Source of the DNA: Psychrobacter immobilis
GTDB lineage: Bacteria; Pseudomonadota; Gammaproteobacteria; Pseudomonadales; Moraxellaceae
DNA length: 45,771 nt
Direction: 5' to 3'
NCBI GenBank assembly: GCA_904846265.1
Contig: CAJHAA010000022.1
Span: 1 to 45,771 of the forward strand
Of the stretch, positions 25,838 through 34,130 are shown in pieces. Numbering within the stretch: the first letter of the stretch is position 1; the number at the start of each line of letters is the position of its first letter. Under the pieces are notes generated by a model. That model was not told where the DNA came from. It saw only the letters and a program-made list of their open reading frames with translations, and searched no databases. A program made the position numbers and the translations under genes.

Positions 25838-26195
25838 TAATCAATTCCTTAATTTACAATCTTATAATGTCAGCTTAAAAAATTTCAAACTTGACGCTTA
25901 TGTTGCTAACTGCTGTATACAGCAGTTGCATATCACACATTCATTTAGTAATTCAAATCTATATATTTAATATATCTAACATTTAATTGATAGACAAAAT
26001 AAAATCATGATAACCATTAAGAGACTATCATGATGGATTTGGATAAAGAGCTTTATAAGCTGACCTAAATCAGTGATAAAAATCTAAAGGGAAGAATACC
26101 AACTAAACAAGCGTTAGTTCAGTAGTCCATAGATTAAAATTCTAACAGACGGATGTTAGCAGGTGACTTTGTGCAACTATTGTATGGTTATTGTC

Positions 26196-26232
26196 AGATA
26201 GGAAAATAGTATTATTTTCTACTTTCCTATCT
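26196..26232. repeat. Inverted repeat (14-bp arms) downstream of the 279-residue gene
   Basis: AGATAGGAAAATAG pairs with CTACTTTCCTATCT across a nine-base AT loop, one imperfect pair. No T run follows on the reverse strand, so it is not a classical terminator. Its right arm is the unit amplified in the adjoining tandem repeats. Confidence 0.6.
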
Positions 26233-26268
26233 CTAATTTTCCTATCTCTAATTTTCCTATCTCTAATT
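26224..26268. repeat. Three perfect tandem copies of a 15-bp unit
   Basis: The unit TTCCTATCTCTAATT is repeated three times without change (26224, 26239, 26254). The unit contains the right arm of the hairpin at 26196-26232, so each copy could pair with the same left arm. Confidence 0.95.
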
Positions 26269-26321
26269 TTTATAGCAACGATGTCTAAACGAATTTGGTT
26301 CGTCTGTATTTCATTAAAGTC

Positions 26322-27161
26322 TTATTCAATAACGATATACTTGCCAGTGTTTGGATCAACGACGCGTTGTTGAGTGCTGCTACTAGGAACACGAATGATT
26401 GGGAAAGTTTGATTGATTTCAGTATTGTCGATGACATCCGCATCTGCTTCTTCACCAACGATTACAGTACGATTAGCCTCGTCTTCGATAGCAATGGCTG
26501 TACCTGACGCTGTGTTTACTCGCTTGATTTGATCGTTCGGTACGATGATGACTTCTTTGACACTATATTTAGTAGGGCGGATAACACGTGTGGTTTCAAC
26601 GATGACAGGCTCTACACGGCGATCTTCGATAATCGCGAGTTGTGCTTCTGGTGCTGTAGCTTCTTTTGTTTCGCTCATAATAGGCGTTGGAAACTTGGCA
26701 CCGAAGTGGTTATCGCACTGCTGCATGCTTAAACGTACTGGATTGCCAGCCTTATCCATATAGACGTTGACAGGCATATCAGCGGCGATTGGGACGTATT
26801 TTCCAACCAATGCACCCGAAACACCATAGCGACCATTTGACTGCCCAACCCCTAAATCACAAGCACCTGCTGAGTAATCACTGGCTGTTAAGTTGTTTGC
26901 ATTGACCACTGTTTGAGGAATCATTACTTCAGACAAGCGCATTTTTTTGACAGTCGCTTCACCTGCTTGGCGCTTTGGGTTTTGATAAGTATAAGGGGTA
27001 TAAAATTTGGCCGAACCGTCTTTGACAGCGGTGACACACTCCTCATAACTGTCATAGCCAACATTGCCATGGCTATCGGTAGTCATAGCAGCATTAGCAG
27101 AGCTTGCAAACATAGCAAGACCAGATGTCATCACAGCAGCGGTTAATATATTGATTTTCAT
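26322..27161 (-). CDS. Secreted protein of unknown function (279 residues)
   Basis: I do not recognise a family. The precursor has a signal peptide (MKINILTAAVMTSGLAMFAS..., cleavage likely after ANA near residue 24). The mature N-terminal part contains three cysteines (42, 101, 149) and a Gly-rich stretch (GACDLGVGQSNGRYGVSGALVGKY). The C-terminal third is Val/Ile/Glu/Arg-rich with repeated hydrophobic strands (RRVEPVIVETTRVIRP, KEVIIVPND), suggesting a beta structure. It ends NTGKYIVIE. A good ribosome site (AAAGGACA) precedes the ATG. It is probably periplasmic or envelope-associated; no motif shows an enzymatic role. Confidence 0.78.
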   Translation of the reverse strand: MKINILTAAVMTSGLAMFASSANAAMTTDSHGNVGYDSYEECVTAVKDGSAKFYTPYTYQNPKRQAGEATVKKMRLSEVMIPQTVVNANNLTASDYSAGACDLGVGQSNGRYGVSGALVGKYVPIAADMPVNVYMDKAGNPVRLSMQQCDNHFGAKFPTPIMSETKEATAPEAQLAIIEDRRVEPVIVETTRVIRPTKYSVKEVIIVPNDQIKRVNTASGTAIAIEDEANRTVIVGEEADADVIDNTEINQTFPIIRVPSSSTQQRVVDPNTGKYIVIE

Positions 27162-27635
27162 TGTTATGTCCTTTTAATTAGGTTGAAGTCTATTGATTTA
27201 TTCCAAATTTATGATAAATAAGTAAAACTTAATTTTTATTAATATGATTTTTATTGCACTAGAAAATTACTCTGACGCGTTTAAAGTCTAAATGAAATAT
27301 TAATGAGCCAATTATTCCTCTCAAAGCTGCTATGCAATATGGGATAAAAAAATATGAGGTAAAAAATTGCCTAACCTTTTTTATCCTACGTCATTCACTG
27401 CAATATGGCTGTGACATTACTCTAGAAATGTGTAGCTTAATGTATTAAAAAGGCAAGAAGTGCCAATATCATTTACCAAAGAATCACGTTATTATTATTT
27501 ATTAACAATCGCTCAAAAGATTGTAATCTGAATAATGAGAAAAAATAGGCAATAAAAAACCGTATCTCGTTGCTAAGATACGGTCATTAATTAGATATTA
27601 AGAAGTAGATTGCTTCTATTTATAAATGGGTAATC
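27162..27635. other. Intergenic region upstream of the secreted protein gene
   Basis: These 474 AT-rich bp contain the terminator of the reductase gene (27554-27584) and should contain the promoter of the 279-residue secreted protein. I see no gene or other clear structure. Confidence 0.45.
27554..27584 (-). terminator. Terminator of the saccharopine-dehydrogenase-like gene
   Basis: On the reverse strand ACCGTATCT pairs with AGATACGGT over an eight-base loop and is followed by TTTTTATT. It lies about 50 bp past the stop codon of the reductase gene. Confidence 0.85.
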
Positions 27636-28928
27636 TTACGAATCGACAACTTCAAAACTAAGACCCGCATGCTCTTCTAAACGTGCTAGTAGATGATTAC
27701 CCATGGCAGAGGCTGGCGTCCAAAAACCACCACCAATTTCTTCTTTGCTGATATCTTGTGCTAAGCATAACGCTGCTTGCGCTAGCATACGCGAGGTACT
27801 GCCGTAACCTGGATCTTTGTCACCCGTTACTTTCGTATTGATGGTGTCTTTATTAGGTGTTTCTCCAAAGAGGCGAATGTCAAAGTAGCCGTTTGCTTGC
27901 TCTTCTGCAGACGGACCAGAACCTGACTTGGGTAGCACGTGCTTAGCTAATAATTCACGGCTCGGTTTGACCATCATAGCAGTAGCAAATCCAAACAAGC
28001 CTGCGCTCATTGCATAGCTTGATAATTGACCTTTCACACCATCTTGCATCCACATTGCTTCGTCATATTTAAAGTCACGACCATATTCATAGCCAAGCAA
28101 TTGGTTGGTGCGATGCACGATACGGGTATTGATGCTAGCCATGACAAAAGGCGCAAGCCAGCGTTTGTGCTCACTATCGTATTCTGGCTTACTGACATTA
28201 GCTTGGCGCACGTTTGGCGCATCTTTATCATCATTGAGTAGATAAGGATTTGCTACCTGCTTACGACGTGACTTGTCCTTTCCAACTTCTTCAAAAATAG
28301 TCGCCATTGAGGCAATGGTGCCACCTGATAGACCGCCTTTCGCCGCTTTGACACGCATATGAATCACATTACAAGCGCGACCAAACTTCTCTTCTGCTTG
28401 GGTTTGGGTAAAGTAGACGCCCAAATCCGATGGAATCGAATCAAAGCCACACGAGTTGACAATACGAGCGCCGCTTTGCTTTGCCGCGTCCTGATACTTA
28501 TCCATCATATCTTTGATAAAGATAGCTTCACCGGTGAGATCGACATAATCTGTCCCATGAGTGGTACAAGATTTGATCAGCGGCTCACCGTATTTGAGAT
28601 AAGGACCGACGGTTGAAATGATGACTTGGGTTTGTTTGGTCATCTCATCAAGGCTGTCCGCATCGTCACTATTAGCAAGAATAATATCGACAGTGCTGCC
28701 AAGTTTAGATTGTAATTCGTTCAGTTTTGCTTCATCACGCCCAGCAATCGCCCACGTGACATCGGCGCCCTCTTTGTCTTTAGTATTAGATAAAAACTCT
28801 GTTAAATAGTGCGCTGTGATTTGACCAACAAAGCTGGTTGCACCATATAAGACAACCGCGTAAGGACGCTTTTCATCGCTATGCTGTCGTGTATTGTTTG
28901 AGGTATCCGTATTAGTATTGCTATCCAT
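27636..28928 (-). CDS. Saccharopine dehydrogenase-like NAD(P)-binding oxidoreductase
   Basis: A 430-residue protein related to the saccharopine dehydrogenase NADP-binding family and to mycobacterial trans-acting enoyl reductases. The nucleotide-binding loop is VVLYGATSFVGQ (25-36), followed by WAIAGRDEAKL, IISTVGPYLKYGEPLIKSC and the conserved YVDLTGE and NSCGFDSIPSDLG blocks. It is cytosolic or membrane-associated, and the substrate in proteobacteria is not established; lipid modification is often assumed. A polar N-terminal tail of about 20 residues precedes the domain. The gene stands alone with its own terminator and an AGGATAA ribosome site. Confidence 0.85.
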   Translation of the reverse strand: MDSNTNTDTSNNTRQHSDEKRPYAVVLYGATSFVGQITAHYLTEFLSNTKDKEGADVTWAIAGRDEAKLNELQSKLGSTVDIILANSDDADSLDEMTKQTQVIISTVGPYLKYGEPLIKSCTTHGTDYVDLTGEAIFIKDMMDKYQDAAKQSGARIVNSCGFDSIPSDLGVYFTQTQAEEKFGRACNVIHMRVKAAKGGLSGGTIASMATIFEEVGKDKSRRKQVANPYLLNDDKDAPNVRQANVSKPEYDSEHKRWLAPFVMASINTRIVHRTNQLLGYEYGRDFKYDEAMWMQDGVKGQLSSYAMSAGLFGFATAMMVKPSRELLAKHVLPKSGSGPSAEEQANGYFDIRLFGETPNKDTINTKVTGDKDPGYGSTSRMLAQAALCLAQDISKEEIGGGFWTPASAMGNHLLARLEEHAGLSFEVVDS

Positions 28929-29488
28929 ATTTATTATCCTTAATAGCTATTTTGATGAGTCTTGTGACGTTTAAAATTTGTTGCCATTTAACAGTCAGAT
29001 TTTAAAGTCTAATTTTTTGATAGAAATCATATTAACTATATATAAATCATGTCTCAAATTTATATCTGCCTGAAAAAGATATATTAAAGTATTTTTGACC
29101 AGTAAAAATGACTTGTAAGTTACTGTTTATAGCAGATTATATGATGGAAATGTTGACGGCTAAGTAATAACTAACCATCTATACACATAACTCCCATAAA
29201 GGGATGAAAAAGAGGTTCGATGTTAAGATTTGCTACAAAGGTTACATAACCTACCGATATCATTACCAAAATGAACGTTTTCTAAAGATAAATATTGCTA
29301 ATCTATGGTTGTAAGCAGTATTAATGGTTAAAAAATTAATAAATATCAAAAAAACAAAAAGTAAAGAAAAAGGAATCTTAGAGAGAGCAAGGCAGTCATT
29401 AATAATAGTAGTTATTTCTTATTAATAATTGTCCATTGCATCAACCTAAATATCTGGTTTTCTAATAATAATTTTTAAGGAGAAGGTT
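28929..29488. other. AT-rich intergenic region before the DUF1328 gene
   Basis: A 560-bp region between divergent genes. A small inverted repeat ATTAATAA / TTATTAAT lies near 29398-29426 and a palindromic GGTTACATAACC near 29240. It must hold two promoters, but I could not assign them. No tRNA, small ORF with a ribosome site, or known element was seen. Confidence 0.4.
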
Positions 29489-29644
29489 ATGTTTCGCTGG
29501 GCTATTATTTTTGCCGTGATCGCACTGTTAGCAAGTTTATTGGGTTTTGGCGGTGTCGCAGGATTGTCTGCTAATTTGGCATATATTTTCTTAGCAGTCG
29601 CTGTCATTCTATTTATTGTGGCATTTGTAAGCCGCAAGATGTAA
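29489..29644 (+). CDS. DUF1328 (YtjA-type) small membrane protein
   Basis: A 51-residue protein starting [16 protein letters not shown] and made of two hydrophobic segments (about 4-22 and 29-47) around a Gly-rich turn ([10 protein letters not shown]), ending in VSRKM. This is the UPF0391/DUF1328 pattern (E. coli YtjA), an inner-membrane peptide of unknown function that is widespread in proteobacteria. A very strong ribosome site (AAGGAG) and a terminator right after the stop support a real single-gene unit. The long upstream region suggests regulation of its own. Confidence 0.92.
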   Translation: MFRWAIIFAVIALLASLLGFGGVAGLSANLAYIFLAVAVILFIVAFVSRKM

Positions 29645-29667
29645 TTAATACCTGTAAATTGTTAAAT

Positions 29668-29698
29668 AAAAAAAGTCCTCAATTGAGGACTTTTTTTG
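29668..29698. terminator. Bidirectional terminator after the DUF1328 gene
   Basis: Palindromic stem AAAGTCCTCAATTGAGGACTTT with flanking A and T runs. It can serve the DUF1328 gene and the convergent phhB gene. Confidence 0.92.
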
Positions 29699-29760
29699 GT
29701 ATTTAATAATGTATTTACTAATAAAGGATTTTTATAAACATTATAAAAACAAACACATCA

Positions 29761-30111
<351 letters not shown>

Positions 30112-30120
30112 TTATTAAAA

Positions 30121-30151
30121 ACTATATCAGGCACTACATTGTAGCTGTCAA
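30121..30151 (-). promoter_or_regulatory. Predicted phhB promoter
   Basis: On the reverse strand a perfect -35, TTGACA (30146-30151), is followed after 19 bases by TATAGT (30121-30126), preceded by TGA to give an extended -10. The spacing is slightly long, offset by the extended -10. Confidence 0.6.
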
Positions 30152-30454
30152 AGCTATTTTACGAAACTTCAATCCTCTTTTTCAGCTATATCATTGACGC
30201 TATTACATCACTGTAAAGACCTTTTATTCTATCGGCATTATAGGTCAGAAAACCCGCCTATATTTGCTATCTTGCCATATATTCAAAGATAAATATACGA
30301 GGGCAGATAGCAAATAAATAGGAGGGTAGTAGCGTATTAACGCTTCAATTTTATTAGCCAAGTTGAACCATAATAAATGCTTAAAACCTTTCTAAAGAAA
30401 CTATGACGCTTACTAGCATACTGCATTTTCTATGGCTTATTGCTAAAGAGTGGA

Positions 30455-30748
30455 CTATAGCAAGTCTTGGTAATCAGGATGTTTGCTGATATATGACGAG
30501 ACAAATGAGCACTGTGGTATCACTTTTTTATTCTGTTCACGAGCATAGTTGAGGGCATGCTTGACCAATGCTGAGCCAATACCGCGCCCGCCTAGCTCCT
30601 GAGGTACGATAGTATGATCATAAACTAATGTATCGTCACGCTCTTGATAGCTAATATAGCCAGTATGACCGTCAATAGAGGTCTCAAAGCGTTTAGCCTG
30701 TTCATCATGGGTGATGGTTAGGTTTTGTTCAGAGTCTTGATTTTTCAT
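30455..30748 (-). CDS. YjdJ-type GNAT-like N-acetyltransferase
   Basis: A 97-residue single-domain protein of the small GNAT_YjdJ (COG2388) group. It has the acetyl-CoA loop ELGGRGIGSALVKHAL (51-66) and the diagnostic end VIPQCSFVSSYISKHPDYQDLL with Cys80. The strands before the loop (FETSIDGHTGYISYQ...DTLVYDHTIVP) fit the family. Physiological substrates are unknown; eukaryotic relatives are small acetyltransferases. GGAG seven bases before the ATG supports the start. Confidence 0.9.
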   Translation of the reverse strand: MKNQDSEQNLTITHDEQAKRFETSIDGHTGYISYQERDDTLVYDHTIVPQELGGRGIGSALVKHALNYAREQNKKVIPQCSFVSSYISKHPDYQDLL

Positions 30749-30970
30749 GGATATTCTCCGTTATTATTGATTGTTATCATTAAATATTATTGGTTTTTTT
30801 TAGTATGGATCAAGCGTATTTTTAAATGAAAAAAGCTTGAATGACCGAATAGATTATTCACTAAAGTATGAGTCCCTTCGATTCACATTTATAGTTCTTT
30901 AGCGTAAGAGTCGATAGCGTAAATGTTAAGACTAAAGGGGTCGACCAGTGGTCTCCATATGAGCTGCACA

Positions 30971-32320
30971 TCAAGCATAAAATAAGGCTTGGCGCATGAC
31001 AGGGGGAAGATATTTACCTAATCCACGTATAGCGGGCAGCTCTTTTGGTCTTTCTGTTACGGCATGATTTGTTTCAAGGATTGACGTAGTTTGTGAATGT
31101 AAATAAGACTGCCATTCTTCAGCACTTGGCTTGCTAAAGTGGCGGATACGTCCCAGCATTTGCCGGAATTGTGTACCAAAACGTCCAGTATTATAGGGTA
31201 GATTGTACTTGCGGCATATTGCCTGTAATTGTGGTGCGATACGAGCATAGTGACTGGCTGGCATGTCAGGGAAGATATGGTGCTCGATTTGATGCGATAA
31301 ATTTCCCGTCAAAATATGAAACAGCTTACCGCCTTGAATATTGCTGGAGCCCAGAATTTGACGCACATACCAGTCACCTTTAGTCTCATCGGCATCGAGA
31401 TGGCTATAGATATGGGCTTGTTCGGTAAAGTGTCCACAGAATATCACCGCCCATGTCCACAGATTACGAGCGATATTGGCAGTAACATTACCGCTCAGTG
31501 TGGTCATAGCACTACCTCGACCTAATGTTCGCCCTGCTAACGTGGGTAGTACAATATGATCTTTGCCCACTTGCCGGGCGATTTTGGCAAATAATGCGCG
31601 AGATTTCTGTTGCATGGTTTGGTGTCGATCAGGGGAGTCCGCGTATTCGTCGACACTGATTTGAATATCATGAAAGGCGACCGCCCACTCAAAACCTAGA
31701 GCCAATATCGCTGTTTTAAATATATTATGGCGATCGCTTGGCGTCCAAGGTTGCTCATCAGTCACGCGAATTAAGTGATAGCCAACGTCGTGGTCACGAC
31801 CAACGATATTGGTAAAAGTATGATGCAAGTAATTATGAGAGTGTTGCCACAATGGGGCAGGACAGACAATGTCCCAATCAAACTTTTGGCTATTGAGATA
31901 CGGGTGCTGCATCCAGTCATACTGACCATGCATGACATTATGCCCAAGCTCCATATTGTTTAGGATTTTACTGAGACTCAGTAGTGAGGTACCCAATAAC
32001 CAAGTCGCGACCATTTTACGTTTTGACTGCATGCATCCAGCCGCTGCCAGTAAGCCACGCGCTGTCATTTCACTATAGACTACCGCGGCATACACTCGTT
32101 TAATGTATCGTGCGTCATCACTACCTAACGAATCCATCACGCTTCGGTAAAGCACATTTAATTCATGAGCGAGGGCGTCAGATTGCGCCTTTGGTAAGGG
32201 CGCTCCTGTCAACGTTGGGTAGCGAGTCAACTGCTTTGCTTTCTGCTGTTTTGCATCAGTTAGTGGGGTCAAAACGGGTACAGCAGATTGTGCCGTAGTG
32301 ACGGGTGGTAGCAAGCGCAT
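30971..32320 (-). CDS. Membrane fatty acid desaturase (DesB/DesA3-like)
   Basis: A 449-residue acyl desaturase with the three di-iron histidine boxes: GHNVMH (126-131), HSHNYLHH (160-167) and QIEHH (344-348). Hydrophobic segments near 105-120, 203-217 and 284-297 place it in the inner membrane, where it would put a double bond into acyl-CoA or phospholipid chains. Such enzymes take electrons from a reductase; the gene just upstream on the same strand encodes one, as in the DesB system of P. aeruginosa and the DesA3 system of mycobacteria. AAGGA precedes the ATG. Unsaturation maintains membrane fluidity in the cold. Regiospecificity (probably delta-9) is inferred. Confidence 0.9.
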   Translation of the reverse strand: MRLLPPVTTAQSAVPVLTPLTDAKQQKAKQLTRYPTLTGAPLPKAQSDALAHELNVLYRSVMDSLGSDDARYIKRVYAAVVYSEMTARGLLAAAGCMQSKRKMVATWLLGTSLLSLSKILNNMELGHNVMHGQYDWMQHPYLNSQKFDWDIVCPAPLWQHSHNYLHHTFTNIVGRDHDVGYHLIRVTDEQPWTPSDRHNIFKTAILALGFEWAVAFHDIQISVDEYADSPDRHQTMQQKSRALFAKIARQVGKDHIVLPTLAGRTLGRGSAMTTLSGNVTANIARNLWTWAVIFCGHFTEQAHIYSHLDADETKGDWYVRQILGSSNIQGGKLFHILTGNLSHQIEHHIFPDMPASHYARIAPQLQAICRKYNLPYNTGRFGTQFRQMLGRIRHFSKPSAEEWQSYLHSQTTSILETNHAVTERPKELPAIRGLGKYLPPVMRQALFYA

Positions 32321-32469
32321 AAATAATCCTTAACCGAAATGGTACGGAGAGTCGGTACTGGATTCGGTTCAATAAGTTGTTTAAGTTTTTACCGTAGGCT
32401 ATAAGGTAACAGCAGGCTGTGTTTCTATCTTATGAGCCGTTATGAGTATTTATTTTTATCACCGTGTTG

Positions 32470-33693
32470 CTAAATATCTAGCACCACATCAGTCATGGCA
32501 ATGTTGATGCAAGTTTGAATAGATTCATAACCATCACTGCTCATTTTTCCTGTGTGGATATTTTTGACCACACCGCTGACTTTATTGCAGCGACACAACT
32601 GACAGATACCTTGTCTACAACCATGCGCTAAGCGAATTCCTGCATCCTCTGCGGCATTCAATAATGTCGTGCTACTGTCAAACTGCCGTTGCCTCGCTCG
32701 TAAATAAACAGTATGTTGTGCTGCGTGTTTTTTTCTATCGAGCGCCTGTTTGTCATCAAAATTGAAATCAGGCAACGCATGACCAAAGTTTTCTACAATG
32801 ATATTATCGCGCAGGTTTTTATTGTGCGGTAGGGTTACCTCTGCCGCTGCTTTATATAAGCCAGTCAACAGAGCCTGTGACCCGCATGCAAATATTTGCG
32901 TATCTGCCAGCGGTAAGTTCAATGCCAACAAACTGTCTACGCTCAAATGTCGCTTGCCCGCCAAATAAGTATCAGCTTTCTCGGTATTGACCAGATGATA
33001 GGTGAAAGCTGGATACGCTATGCTCATTTGTTGCCATTGGTTTTTGAACGGGAGCATTTCAGTGCGACTGTAATATAGCAACGTCACCTGATGTCCGTTG
33101 TCCAGTGCTTGCGTGATGAGTCCTAACATGGGCGTAATACCGCTGCCACCCGCGATAAATAATAAAGAAGCAGATTTTTCGGCAGCAGATTTTGTCTGTA
33201 CCGTTATAGATGTTTGTGCCAAAGTGAAAGAGCCACTGGGAACACTACTGTTGATGACACTGCCAAGGGCCATATGTTTGGTTAAGTAATCCGAAACCAA
33301 GCCTTGCGGCTTAATAGCAATGGTAATCGCAAGATAAGGGGGTTGCTTTTTGCTATCTCTACTATCAATACTGTTGCTAGTAGCAGCATCTTGCCACCAG
33401 AGCGGTTGGTGCGCCAAACCTAATAATGAATAGCTGCGCTGATGATACACACCTTTAATAAGAAGGCTTAAGTTAAGATGTTGCCCACCCTGCCAACCAA
33501 GTTGCGAACCCACTAATTGCCGTCTAAAAGCATGATTGGTCTCAAATCTGAGCGCTATTAAGTCATCGCTAAGGGTATACCGCGCAACAAGGCGCAGCTT
33601 TGGGACAGTGAAAGACCAAAACGGCTGTAAGTGTGATCCAATAAAATCGATAAATGCATGTTGAATCATTTCAGGGCGATAGCCGTTGGTCAT
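32470..33693 (-). CDS. Flavin/2Fe-2S oxidoreductase, electron donor for the desaturase
   Basis: A 407-residue ferredoxin-NADP reductase-type protein. It has an FAD domain with the RSYS motif (86-89), an NAD(P) domain with AGGSGITP (181-188), and a C-terminal plant-type ferredoxin with Cys359, Cys364, Cys367 and Cys395 (HGCRQGICQLC...IQTC). This fused layout passes electrons from NAD(P)H through FAD and the iron-sulfur cluster to an oxygenase or desaturase. The desaturase gene starts 150 bp downstream on the same strand; with the P. aeruginosa precedent the pair very likely works together. A Ser/Asp-rich insertion lies near 100-118. The ribosome site is weak (GGTATT). Confidence 0.88.
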   Translation of the reverse strand: MTNGYRPEMIQHAFIDFIGSHLQPFWSFTVPKLRLVARYTLSDDLIALRFETNHAFRRQLVGSQLGWQGGQHLNLSLLIKGVYHQRSYSLLGLAHQPLWWQDAATSNSIDSRDSKKQPPYLAITIAIKPQGLVSDYLTKHMALGSVINSSVPSGSFTLAQTSITVQTKSAAEKSASLLFIAGGSGITPMLGLITQALDNGHQVTLLYYSRTEMLPFKNQWQQMSIAYPAFTYHLVNTEKADTYLAGKRHLSVDSLLALNLPLADTQIFACGSQALLTGLYKAAAEVTLPHNKNLRDNIIVENFGHALPDFNFDDKQALDRKKHAAQHTVYLRARQRQFDSSTTLLNAAEDAGIRLAHGCRQGICQLCRCNKVSGVVKNIHTGKMSSDGYESIQTCINIAMTDVVLDI

Positions 33694-34130
33694 ATTATCA
33701 ATACCTTTGTTAATATTATCAAAATGATTGACGTCATAAATATTGTGTTCACCTGTGCTTAAATTTAGCGGATATCACTTAGGTCAGGTCGCTTGAATTT
33801 GTTAAGTTATCCTAACATGCTAACGGCTATTGATTAAATTTGCGAAAGTTTTGATGCTATTTTTTGTGGTCTTTATAAAACAGTTATAAGTCAGAATGTT
33901 AAGCGAAACGGTTGGATAGTAGGTTTCGTTACCGCTTTTAGCTAGAAAGCTGAGTACTCTGTGACAAAAGCCGTAAAACAATCGTTAAAACAATCTGTTG
34001 GCTTGCAGGGTATGCGCCACAATGCGATAATGGCTTATAATTTGTAACCCTGATTTTGAGGTGCAGCACGCTTGGCATCATTGCTAAGTATGATTTGCTC
34101 GCCTCTTTTATGCAGTCTATCGGAGTGTTA
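33694..34130. other. Divergent intergenic region reductase/ettA
   Basis: In 437 bp I see an imperfect palindrome GTTAAGTTATCCTAAC (33801-33816), which could be an operator for the reductase-desaturase pair. A TATAAT at 34036-34041, about 90 bp before ettA, may be its -10 box, without a good -35. No gene was recognised. Confidence 0.4.

Larger units (their letters stand above)
25838..26321. other. Intergenic region with hairpin and 15-bp tandem repeats
   Basis: These 484 bp lie between two reverse-strand genes. They hold a hairpin (26196-26232) and three tandem 15-bp repeats (26224-26268). The rest (25838-26195) is AT-rich and should contain the promoter of the acidic secreted protein; no convincing boxes were picked. 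Confidence 0.45.

Noticed and set aside
26191..26373. Forward frame encoding a hydrophobic peptide with FLSLI repeats
   Set aside because: The repeat is just the translation of three tandem 15-bp DNA units; it starts at TTG without a ribosome site and overlaps the end of the reverse-strand secreted protein gene.
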